From the NCBI GenBank assembly GCA_044326505.1, contig JBIRBF010000065.1, positions 1 through 13,370 on the forward strand: a stretch of DNA of 13,370 bases, in the 5' to 3' direction. This document shows, in pieces, positions 1 through 6,854 of the stretch (position 1 is its first letter; each line of letters opens with the position of its first letter). The stretch is from JACJWR01 sp044326505 (GTDB taxonomy: Bacteria; Actinomycetota; Actinomycetes; S36-B12; UBA10799). A model generated the notes under the pieces. The model was not told the DNA's origin and made no database searches. It saw nothing but the letters and a program-made list of their open reading frames with translations. A program made the translations under genes and the position numbers.

Positions 1-1
1 C

Positions 2-1933
2 GATCAGAACTCGCCCTACACCCGCACCTTCGCCGATCCCGGCGGGACCAACGAGATCGTGATGTTCAAGTCGTGCTTCCCCAACTCCTCGCTGGCCGGC
101 AATCCCAACGATCCTGCGACGCCCGGCGACGAGCTGACCGTGGGCAACGCCAAGTGGGTCTACAACCAGCTGCTGCCCTACTTCGCCGCCCACCCGGAGA
201 AGCTCTTCGTGGTCGTCACGGCGCCGCCGAACAGCGAGAGCGCCTATGCAGCGAACGCCCGCGCGTTCAACACCTGGCTGCTCGACAGCTGGCGATCCGA
301 GAACCACTACACCTTGCCGAACGTGGCGGTCTTCGACTTCTACAACGTGCTGACCGGCCCGGATAACCACCACCGACTCGCAGATGGCGTCGAGACCCAC
401 CCCGTGTCCCCTGGAATGAACGGTGCGTACTACCGCACCTCTGCCGGCGACGATCACCCCAACGTCGCAGGCAGCCAAAAGGCAACCGCCGAATTCGTGC
501 CGATGCTCAATGCGTTCTACCACCGCTGGCAGTTGGAGTTGCACGCTCCAACGGCCCTAATCGCGACCCCGGGCGATCGTCGCGTCACCGTCGGATTCAC
601 CGCCCCCGCAGCAGTCCCCGGGCGCCCCCTGCTGAGTTACCAGTACTCGACAGATGACGGCGCCACCTGGCAGGACCGCAGCCCCTCGGGCACCGCCGCC
701 CCGCTGGTGATCGACGGCCTGACCAATGGCCGGCTCTACCGGCTGCGGCTGCGAGCCGTGGACGCGGCCGGGCCGGGGGCAGCCAGCGCGGCGCTGGCAG
801 CTGCGCCCGTCTCCGGCGCAAGCGCTCTCGTGGCGGTGACACCCGTGCGCGTGGCGGACAGCCGCGCCTCCTCACCCGCACCGCTGCCCCGCGTCAAGGC
901 GCCGCTGGGTGCGGGGCAGACGCTCCAGGTCCCAATCGCCGGCGGCAACGGCGTGCCGCCCTCGGCCGCAGCGGTGTCGCTCAACATCACCTCGGTGGGC
1001 GCCGCCGGCGGCGGCCATCTGCGGGCGTACCCCTGCGGAACCGGTCGGCCCGAGAGCTCGTCGCTGAACTACCCGGGCGGCAGCGCGGTGGCCAACGCCG
1101 TGGTCACGGGGCTCGGGGCCGACGGCGCCGTGTGCGTGTACACGTCCACCACGACAGACGTCATCATCGACCTCAACGGCTGGATGGCCGCCGGTCTCAA
1201 CGCCATCGCACCGATTCGCGCCGCCGATACCCGGGCCGGGTCAGGCGTGGCGGAGCCGGACACCAAGGCGCCAGTCGCCGCCGGCCAGGTGCTGAGCGTG
1301 CCGGTGGCCGGTCGATTCGGCGTGCCGGGCTCCGCGACCGCAGTGGTGCTCAACGTGACCGCGGCGCGTCCGGACTACGCGGGGCACCTGCGGGTGTTCC
1401 CGTGCGGCTCCGGCGTCCCAGCGACCTCCACCGTGAACGTGCGGGCTGGCGCTGTGACTGCGAACGCAGTGCTGAGCGGGGTCGGCGACGCCGGCGCGAT
1501 CTGCGTCTACGCAGCAACGACGACCGACGTCGTGGTTGACGTCACGGGGTGGTTCAGCGCCGGCTTTCAACCGATGGCTCCCGTGCGCGCCGCCGACACC
1601 CGTGCGACGTCGCCGGTGGCCTACCCACCGGTCAAGGGCCAGGTCGGCGCGGCCCAGACTCTGCGAGTGCCGATCGCCGGCGCCTTCGGCGTGCCATCCG
1701 GGGCGGGCAGTGTGGCGCTGAACGTCACGGCAACGGGTGCCGTCGGCAGTGGGCACTTGCGGGTGTTCCCCTGCGGTGCCGACGTGCCCGGCGCGTCCTC
1801 GCTCAACTTCCCCGCCGCCACCAACGTTGCCAACGCGGTCCTGACAGGCCTAGGAACCGACGGCGCCGTGTGCGTCTACGCCTCCACGGCCACAGACGTC
1901 GTGGTGGACGTCACGGGCTGGTTCCCGTCCTAG
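2..1933 (+). CDS. Secreted SGNH/GDSL-like hydrolase with FN3 domain and three C-terminal repeats (5' partial)
   Basis: The reading frame is open from base 2, so the GTG at 59 is internal and the true start, signal peptide and catalytic-Ser block lie upstream of the window. The visible part begins with the end of an SGNH hydrolase fold: a KSCFPNS block (about 68-88), a hydrophobic strand ending VVVTAPPNSE, and a DDHPN motif at 449-463 whose His (455-457) fits the catalytic Asp/His block of the family. A fibronectin type III-like domain follows (about 547-810), then three homologous ~123-residue modules (824-1195, 1196-1564, 1565-1930), each with a (V/I)R.AD(T/S)R start, a PCG and a (V/I)CVY cysteine motif, and a D(L/V).GW end. 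This resembles exported actinobacterial surface enzymes acting on esters of glycans or lipids; the substrate cannot be told. It ends in TAG and is convergent with the broken hemerythrin gene. Domain calls are from motif recognition. Confidence 0.8.
   Translation, partial: DQNSPYTRTFADPGGTNEIVMFKSCFPNSSLAGNPNDPATPGDELTVGNAKWVYNQLLPYFAAHPEKLFVVVTAPPNSESAYAANARAFNTWLLDSWRSENHYTLPNVAVFDFYNVLTGPDNHHRLADGVETHPVSPGMNGAYYRTSAGDDHPNVAGSQKATAEFVPMLNAFYHRWQLELHAPTALIATPGDRRVTVGFTAPAAVPGRPLLSYQYSTDDGATWQDRSPSGTAAPLVIDGLTNGRLYRLRLRAVDAAGPGAASAALAAAPVSGASALVAVTPVRVADSRASSPAPLPRVKAPLGAGQTLQVPIAGGNGVPPSAAAVSLNITSVGAAGGGHLRAYPCGTGRPESSSLNYPGGSAVANAVVTGLGADGAVCVYTSTTTDVIIDLNGWMAAGLNAIAPIRAADTRAGSGVAEPDTKAPVAAGQVLSVPVAGRFGVPGSATAVVLNVTAARPDYAGHLRVFPCGSGVPATSTVNVRAGAVTANAVLSGVGDAGAICVYAATTTDVVVDVTGWFSAGFQPMAPVRAADTRATSPVAYPPVKGQVGAAQTLRVPIAGAFGVPSGAGSVALNVTATGAVGSGHLRVFPCGADVPGASSLNFPAATNVANAVLTGLGTDGAVCVYASTATDVVVDVTGWFPS
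824..1930 (+). repeat. Three tandem ~123-aa protein modules
   Basis: Units at 824-1195, 1196-1564 and 1565-1930 encode 124, 123 and 122 residues with no gap. Each contains a vRvADsR-type start, a GVP turn, an LN(I/V)T strand, a GHLR(A/V)(Y/F)PCG segment, an NAV..G(L/V)G segment, (V/I)CVY and a terminal D(V/L).GW. The two conserved cysteines per unit suit a disulfide in an exported protein. Repeats with this layout occur at the C-termini of secreted actinobacterial hydrolases and are probably beta-rich wall- or glycan-binding modules; binding is an inference. Confidence 0.8.
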
Positions 1934-2020
1934 AGCACTGGTTCCGGCGCCCTTCCACCGGCAACACCACTTCGGGCAACGCCAACAGCGCCACGACGGC
2001 AGCGCTGAATTCAGCACCTG

Positions 2021-2309
2021 TTAGCTCAGCGTGGCGGCGAGCACGCCTGCCAGCAGGACACCGACCCACACCCATTGCCCGGTCGGCGCGTTGCAGCAGC
2101 GCGGGCCACAAGACGCGGTCCTCTGCCTGGTGGTGCTCAAGCAACGCGAGGAACAGCTCCTATGGGGCGGAGCGGCCCTCGATCCTCCCCGCCTCGGCTG
2201 GATTGGCCGCGACCAGGTCGCGCAGTCGGGCAGCGTTCTGCTCGAAGGCCCGAGGCACCATGGCCATTATCGTCAGGTCGGGCCGCAGTGCAGCACTCTC
2301 GTCGCCCAT
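2021..2309 (-). pseudogene. Hemerythrin-like (HHE) domain protein, degraded
   Basis: From ATG at 2309 the minus strand reads MGDESAALRPDLTIMAMVPR and on through an Ala/Arg-rich helix to GRSAP, then an in-frame TAG, then ELFLALLEHHQAEDRVLWPA in the same frame. The second part is a typical hemerythrin helix with the HH..ED..LWP signature. The stop falls where relatives usually have Trp, so a single TGG-to-TAG change explains it. The MVPR segment sits where the family normally has a metal-ligand His (MVHR), so a ligand appears lost too. After LLQR the original frame becomes Arg-rich, while the +1 frame continues as APTGQWVWVGVLLAGVLAAT and stops at 2021, suggesting a frameshift and a hydrophobic tail. 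Hemerythrin domains bind di-iron and O2 or related ligands. No clear ribosome binding site precedes the ATG. I regard it as non-functional. Confidence 0.65.
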
Positions 2310-2364
2310 GACGGCAGGTCAGCCAATGCGAGGCGCCCGAGATCGACCGTCACCGGTCGGCCCG

Positions 2365-4080
2365 CTAGGCCAGCCCCGCCGCCTTCAGCGCCGGACCCCG
2401 CAGGCTCTCGATGGCCTCCTTGGCCTCGACGCCGCTCGAGCCCTCGTGCGCGTCCAGGCGTCCACTGGCGATCGCCGACATGAATGCCTCGTAGTCCTCC
2501 GCGGCCGTGTCGGCGTAGCTCATCGCGAACTTCCCGATCGCGGCGTCGAAGGTCGTGTCCGACTCCAAGTAGGTCGAGATGGCGACCGCGTCCCCGCTGC
2601 GCGCATGCGCGCGCGCCAGCGTGTGTCCGCACAGCGACGCGAACGCAATCAGCTGCTTCTCCCCCAGGCTGGCCGGATCGGGCGACCACTTCATGTCCCG
2701 CAGCTGGCGGATGTAGAAGCCGCGCCCCGAGGGACCGTCGATCCACCCGAGGAAGGAGTCGCTGGCCGCCTGCATCAGACGCTGCCCGGTGACCACCCGA
2801 TGCCCGTGCTTGCTGAAGACGGACTTGGAGGTGTACGCCTCCAGCACCGAGGCCTGCGCCTGCTTGACCTGCAACACCATCAGGTCGTCCTCATCGCGTC
2901 CCTGCATGAGCATCACGAAGGCCAGCAGGCCGACGCTGCCCACGCCCACGACCTTGTGGCCGAAGTCGATGATCTGGTAGCGCTTGAGCAGCGATCGACG
3001 GTCGTCCTGGAGAGTGGCGCGATACTGGCGGAACAGGGTGTTGAGGACCCCTTGGAGCTCGTCGCTGAGGCCGGTCCGGATGAGCAGCGGCGGGTCGTCG
3101 CGGAACTGTCGGCGACCGTCCACAACTTCGGTCAGCTTCTCGATCGCCGACCACGCGTCGCGGGCCTGGGCGCGCGCGACGGCCTTGGTCACGGCCTTTT
3201 CCGGAGTCACCAACTTGTCGACCTTCTTGCCGGCTTTGGTCGCGACCTTGTCCTTCTTGGCCTTGCCCTTCTTGTCCTTCTTGGCCTTGCCCTTCTTGTC
3301 CTTCGCCTTCTTGTCCTTCTTGTCCTTCTTCGACTTCTTGCCCGCTTTGCCCTTGGCGGCGCTGCCGAGATCGACAGCATCGGCCTCGGCCAAGCCCTCC
3401 TGCAGCGCAGCCAGGACACCGGTGGAGTCGATGCGGTCGTACCAGATATCGAGCTCGGTCATCTGCGAGAAGTCGGCCATGGAGGTCCGGTAGGACGCCG
3501 CCGCCGTCTCCGCCGCGGCCCGCCCCACGGAGTCGTCCAGGCCGTTGTCGCGCGCAGCCAGCACGAAGGACGTGGCCAGGCGCTTGACGTCCCACTCGAA
3601 CGGACCGGGATGGGTCTCGTCGAAGTCGTTGACATCGAAGATGACGGTGCGGTCAGGTGCGGCGAACAGACCGAAGTTGGACAGGTGAGCATCGCCGCAG
3701 AGTTGGACAGCCAGGCCCGTGTTCGGGGTGGTGGCCAAGTCGGCGGCCATCAGCAGGGCTCCCCCGCGGTAGAACGCGAAGGCACTGGCCGACATGCGCT
3801 GATGGCGCACGGGCACCAACGGCTGAACTCGGGAACTCTCCTGCCCCTCCAAGAGCCCAACTGGGTCGGCACGGTCGGGCCCGGCCGTCCAGCCTGCCAA
3901 CACCGATGGGGGCGTCTTCGCGCACGCCAGCCGACCCTTCTCGCGTCGCTCGTCCACGCTGGGATGGTTGACGCGACGCCCGCCGGCCTTGGCCTGGCGC
4001 TCGTGCTTAGCCTCCTCCTGGGCGATCGGCTGCGAAGGTGCCTCGGCCTCGGGCTGGGCGTCAGTGGAGTCCTTGTCCAT
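2365..4080 (-). CDS. DUF2252 family protein with lysine-rich insertion
   Basis: A 571-residue protein if it starts at ATG 4080 (MDKDSTDAQ). An alternative GTG at 4116 has a GAGGAA 11 bases upstream, but its extra 12 codons have low GC3 and rare Arg codons, so I prefer the ATG. DUF2252 hallmarks are clear: FAFYRGGALL (residues 101-110), LCGDAHLSNFG (127-137), FDVNDFDETHPGPFEWDVKR (148-167) and a C-terminal YIRQLRDMK (456-464). The GDAHLSNF and NDFD motifs recall the catalytic loop and metal-binding Asp of kinase-fold (aminoglycoside phosphotransferase-like) enzymes, but no substrate is established for the family. Residues about 243-289 are an unusual Lys-rich run (KGKAKKDK repeats) that lengthens the protein beyond my expectation for the family (about 430-470). 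No signal peptide or membrane segment is visible. It follows the LKR-like gene on the same strand closely and may be co-transcribed with it. Confidence 0.88.
   Translation of the reverse strand: MDKDSTDAQPEAEAPSQPIAQEEAKHERQAKAGGRRVNHPSVDERREKGRLACAKTPPSVLAGWTAGPDRADPVGLLEGQESSRVQPLVPVRHQRMSASAFAFYRGGALLMAADLATTPNTGLAVQLCGDAHLSNFGLFAAPDRTVIFDVNDFDETHPGPFEWDVKRLATSFVLAARDNGLDDSVGRAAAETAAASYRTSMADFSQMTELDIWYDRIDSTGVLAALQEGLAEADAVDLGSAAKGKAGKKSKKDKKDKKAKDKKGKAKKDKKGKAKKDKVATKAGKKVDKLVTPEKAVTKAVARAQARDAWSAIEKLTEVVDGRRQFRDDPPLLIRTGLSDELQGVLNTLFRQYRATLQDDRRSLLKRYQIIDFGHKVVGVGSVGLLAFVMLMQGRDEDDLMVLQVKQAQASVLEAYTSKSVFSKHGHRVVTGQRLMQAASDSFLGWIDGPSGRGFYIRQLRDMKWSPDPASLGEKQLIAFASLCGHTLARAHARSGDAVAISTYLESDTTFDAAIGKFAMSYADTAAEDYEAFMSAIASGRLDAHEGSSGVEAKEAIESLRGPALKAAGLA
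3248..3295 (-). repeat. 24-bp perfect tandem duplication in the Lys-rich coding region
   Basis: Bases 3248-3271 and 3272-3295 are identical 24-mers (reading TTGTCCTTC TTGGCCTTG CCCTTC on the plus strand), followed by partial copies of the TTGTCCTTC unit to about 3340. They encode the repeated KGKAKKDK-type octapeptide of the DUF2252 protein. The pattern looks like expansion by slippage or unequal exchange while keeping the frame. Confidence 0.9.
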
Positions 4081-4131
4081 GACGCGAGCGTAAGGCAGAC
4101 GTCCCCTGCGCCGCACGAACCCGCCGGTTCC

Positions 4132-4275
4132 TCATGTCCCGCGAGTCGGCAGGTGCTCAGCCAAATGCGAATACCGGGGAGCGAGCTGGCCGCGATGGAC
4201 GACCACCGCGTTCTTCAGCTCCGGCGGCAGGTCCAGATCGTCGAACGCAGCGCCGAAATCCGCCCGCGCCAGCGT
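4132..4275 (-). other. Out-of-frame C-terminal tail of the LKR-like gene
   Basis: On the minus strand this frame reads TLARADFGAAFDDLDLPPEL, then KNAVVVHRGQLAPRYSHLAE and HLPTRGT before TGA at 4132-4134. The DLPPEL and the later RYSHLAEHL parts resemble the family's closing segment (an LP.ELP element, then a terminal amphipathic helix), whereas the annotated frame here encodes an Arg-rich tail with no family resemblance. The crossover lies in the repetitive run around 4268-4284 (gcgtcagcgtcgg), a place prone to indels. Confidence 0.7.
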
Positions 4276-5320
4276 CAGCGTCGGTGTCGAAGACGAACAC
4301 TGGATCGTCCGAGGTGGTGGCGCGCACGGTCGCCTCGATGCCGCCCTCGATGTCGCAGGACAGATCCGCGATCAGCGCCAGCCGACCATCGGCGCGCTGC
4401 AGCTCCGCGAGCTCGGCGACTGCCAGCAGCCGCGGCGCCTCGGGCTGCCAGAGCACGCTGTTGACAAGGATTGACAGCAGACCCGCCGTCGGCGCGAACA
4501 CACTGTGGAACGCCGCGGGGTCGGCCAGGAACTCCGCAGCGGTGAAGTCCGCGCCATCATCGCGGGCCACCGTGTCCTGCTCGGTAAACACCGAAACGAG
4601 CACCTGAGTGCTGGGCGTTGCCCTCACCAACTCCCCGGCCAGCTGCCCTGGCGCGATGTCCACCCGCGGCAGCCGATCGAGCACCTCGCCTGCCCCGCCG
4701 CCCACATTGCCGTAGCCGGTCACCCCGACCACCAGTGGTCCCACGTCGGCCGGCAGACCGCCCGCGGCGATCGTGGCGCCGACCGCCGACACCGCGTCCA
4801 GGGCCTGGGCCAAGTCGTCGTATTCGAAGGCCTGGCGCAATCGCAGGAACGGGGTATCCACGCCACGGGCCTGCCAGCGTCGGCCGAAGGCCCACAGCGC
4901 ATCGACCATCCCCGCCAGGCCCGCGAACCTCCCGAAGTGCACCAGCCGCCGCCCATCCGCGCCGACAATGGGCTCGTAGTCGATCAGCGTCGCCCCGACG
5001 TCGAGCACGTGCTGCAACAGCGGCATGGAGTGCGGCTGGCCCTTGATGGTGTGCGAGAAGAACACGTAGGCGGTGTCGGGCCCCAGTAGCTCGACCGGGA
5101 TCTCCTTGACCGCCAGCACCACGTCGCAGCCGTCGAGCTCGGCCACCACCTCAGCGCCGGCGGACCGATAGGCCGCATCGTCGAACACACGCCGGTCCGA
5201 GGCCTGCACGCGCACGTGGAAGCCGTCGTCGCCCACCAGTTCGGCGACCGCACTCGGCGTCAGCGGGACTCGACGCTCCCAGCGGTTCTTGTCCTCGTGC
5301 CGCACGCCGATGATGTTCAT
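4157..5320 (-). CDS. Lysine-ketoglutarate reductase/saccharopine dehydrogenase-like protein (3' frameshift)
   Basis: The protein (387 aa as read) matches the LKR half of alpha-aminoadipic semialdehyde synthase and the alanine dehydrogenase/transhydrogenase-type fold: an opening GVRHEDKNRWERRVPLTP (residues 5-22), RRVFDD..Y..AGAE (43-57), VKEIP (71-75), FFSHTIKGQP (87-96), LIDYEPI (112-118), FGRFAGLAGMVDALW (129-143), a nucleotide-binding TGYGNVGGGAGE (201-212) and LIADLSCDIEGGIE (316-329). The family reduces a lysine/2-oxoglutarate adduct to saccharopine or does the reverse, using NAD(P). After residue about 349 the frame turns Arg/Gly-rich, but the neighbouring frame continues with a family-like tail ending at TGA 4132-4134, so a one-base-equivalent frameshift lies near 4269-4282. 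Corrected, the product would be about 395 aa. The start ATG at 5320 has only a weak G-rich site upstream. It is divergent from the MFS gene and upstream of DUF2252. Lysine catabolism is likely but the exact substrate is not shown. Confidence 0.8.
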   Translation of the reverse strand: MNIIGVRHEDKNRWERRVPLTPSAVAELVGDDGFHVRVQASDRRVFDDAAYRSAGAEVVAELDGCDVVLAVKEIPVELLGPDTAYVFFSHTIKGQPHSMPLLQHVLDVGATLIDYEPIVGADGRRLVHFGRFAGLAGMVDALWAFGRRWQARGVDTPFLRLRQAFEYDDLAQALDAVSAVGATIAAGGLPADVGPLVVGVTGYGNVGGGAGEVLDRLPRVDIAPGQLAGELVRATPSTQVLVSVFTEQDTVARDDGADFTAAEFLADPAAFHSVFAPTAGLLSILVNSVLWQPEAPRLLAVAELAELQRADGRLALIADLSCDIEGGIEATVRATTSDDPVFVFDTDADAGAGGFRRCVRRSGPAAGAEERGGRPSRPARSPVFAFG

Positions 5321-5367
5321 GGCCCCGATTATCGCCAGTCAGCGGGCGTAGCCTGGAACTGCCCGGC

Positions 5368-5390
5368 GGTCCGGACCTCCGGAACCAGAC
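5368..5390. promoter_or_regulatory. Palindromic sequence in divergent promoter region (candidate operator)
   Basis: The 82-bp gap 5321-5402 separates the divergent LKR-like and MFS genes, so both promoters must lie here or inside the genes. It contains the perfect palindrome GGTCCGGACC (5368-5377), followed at once by TCCGGAACC, making overlapping dyads. No regulator gene is adjacent, and GC-rich DNA yields such palindromes by chance, so the operator role is a weak inference. Confidence 0.25.
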
Positions 5391-5402
5391 CCCAGGAGCG
5401 GC

Positions 5403-6854
5403 GTGAACGCGTCAGGCGCGAACCGGCAGCAGCGCTGGATCGTCGTCAGTCTCGCCTTGGCGGGATTCATCGCGACCCTCGACGACTACATCGTGGCCGT
5501 GTCGCTGCCGTCGATCGCAGCGGACTTCAACGCCACGACGAGCGAGGCTTCGTGGGTCACGGTGGCCTACCTGCTGACCCTGGTGTCGTCGCTGCTGCTG
5601 TTCGGCCGGCTCGGCGATCATTTCGGGCATCGGCGGGTGTTCCTGAGCGGCTACGCCACGTTCGTCCTGGGTTCTGCGCTGTGCGCACTGGCACCCACCC
5701 TGCCGGCGCTGATCGGCTTCCGGGTGGTGCAGGGCCTGGGCGCGGCCATGCTGTCGGTGACGGCGCCGGCGCTCATCGCCGAGTACGTCGGTCCCTCGCG
5801 GCGCGGCTGGGCGTTCGGCGTCTTCACTACCGTCACAACCCTGGGTATCACGCTGGGGGCGCCGCTGGGCGGGATCATCACCGGGCTGCTCTCCTGGCAT
5901 GCGGTGTTCGCGGTGAACGTGCCCGTCGGCATCGTGGCGGCCGTCGCGGCGGCCCGGGTGCTCCCCCGCGACGCACCTTCGCTGCGAGGGTCCCCCGAGG
6001 CGACCGGCTACGACGTGCCCGGGGTGATCTTGAGCGCGGCGGGGCTGGTGCTGCTCATGCTCGGACTCAACCAGGGCGAGGAGCTGGGCGGCTGGACGGC
6101 ACCGCCGGTCGTGGCGCTATTCGTAGGCGCCGTGGTGCTGCTGTGGGCGTTCGTGTGGTGGGAGCTGCGCGCGACGTCGCCGCTGGCAGACCTGCGGGCC
6201 CTGCGCGATCTCGTGCTGCGCAGCGGGCTGATCGCCGCGCTGGCCGGCTACATGCTGCTGGCAGGGTGCAACTTCCTGCTGCCCTTCTACCTGATCTACG
6301 TGGTCGGTTTGCGACCTGAACAGGTGGGCCTGGTGATGATCGCGTACTCGGCGGTCTACGTGGCGGCCAGTCCGATCGCAGGGCGCTGGTCCGACAGCGT
6401 CGGGCAGCGTCGGGTGTCCGGTGCCGGGATGGCGGTGGCGGCTGCGGCGAGCGCCTACATGGTCTGGGTCGCGGGCTGGCTGTCGGGGCTGGTGCTGGTG
6501 GTGTTCTACCTGGTGTGGCGGGCGGTGGCGTACGCGCTGTTCATCGCCCCCAACAACGCGCTGGTGATGTCCACTGCCACGGCCGAGCGGAGGGGAGGCA
6601 CGTCGGGGTTGCTCAAGGTCGCGGTGAACCTGAGCCTCGTGCTCGGCCTGGTGATGTTCGAGACCCTGTTCTCGCTGCCTGTCGCCGAAGGTGCGGGCTC
6701 GCTGTCGACCATGCTGGCCAACGGGCAGGTGGATTCCGCCACGATGCGCTCCGGCATGGTGATCGCCTACAGCTTCGGCGTCCTTATGAGCATCACGGCC
6801 GTGGCAGCCACGGTCACGGCGCGTCGGCGGGCGGTGCAATCAGCGGCAGCGTGA
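5403..6854 (+). CDS. MFS transporter, DHA2-type 14-TM drug/H+ antiporter
   Basis: A 483-residue inner-membrane protein starting at GTG 5403, with AGGAG at 5394-5398, only 4 bases ahead. TM1 carries LDDYIVAVSLP (residues 26-36), a variant of the LD.TIVNVALP signature of the DHA2 family. The TM2-3 loop has motif A as GRLGDHFGHRR (68-78). TM5 has the antiporter motif C region, TLGITLGAPLGGIITG. I count about 14 hydrophobic segments, the last just before a short basic tail (ARRRAVQ). Members export drugs, dyes or toxic metabolites using the proton gradient; the substrate is unknown. It stands alone on its strand. Its 3' end overlaps that of the convergent histidine kinase by 41 bp (6814-6854). 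Confidence 0.92.
   Translation: MNASGANRQQRWIVVSLALAGFIATLDDYIVAVSLPSIAADFNATTSEASWVTVAYLLTLVSSLLLFGRLGDHFGHRRVFLSGYATFVLGSALCALAPTLPALIGFRVVQGLGAAMLSVTAPALIAEYVGPSRRGWAFGVFTTVTTLGITLGAPLGGIITGLLSWHAVFAVNVPVGIVAAVAAARVLPRDAPSLRGSPEATGYDVPGVILSAAGLVLLMLGLNQGEELGGWTAPPVVALFVGAVVLLWAFVWWELRATSPLADLRALRDLVLRSGLIAALAGYMLLAGCNFLLPFYLIYVVGLRPEQVGLVMIAYSAVYVAASPIAGRWSDSVGQRRVSGAGMAVAAAASAYMVWVAGWLSGLVLVVFYLVWRAVAYALFIAPNNALVMSTATAERRGGTSGLLKVAVNLSLVLGLVMFETLFSLPVAEGAGSLSTMLANGQVDSATMRSGMVIAYSFGVLMSITAVAATVTARRRAVQSAAA

Noticed and set aside
2004..2015. 12-bp palindrome GCTGAATTCAGC between convergent genes
   Set aside because: The stem is short with no useful loop and no T run, so it is not convincing as a terminator.
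1549..4464. A 971-codon open frame on the plus strand
   Set aside because: It runs in a shifted frame over the end of the SGNH gene and antisense to DUF2252; its Arg/Leu-rich composition and lack of family motifs mark it as a high-GC shadow.
5216..6319. A 367-codon plus-strand open frame overlapping the MFS start
   Set aside because: It is Arg/Gly-rich, has no transporter features, and is a frame shadow of the clear 14-TM protein.
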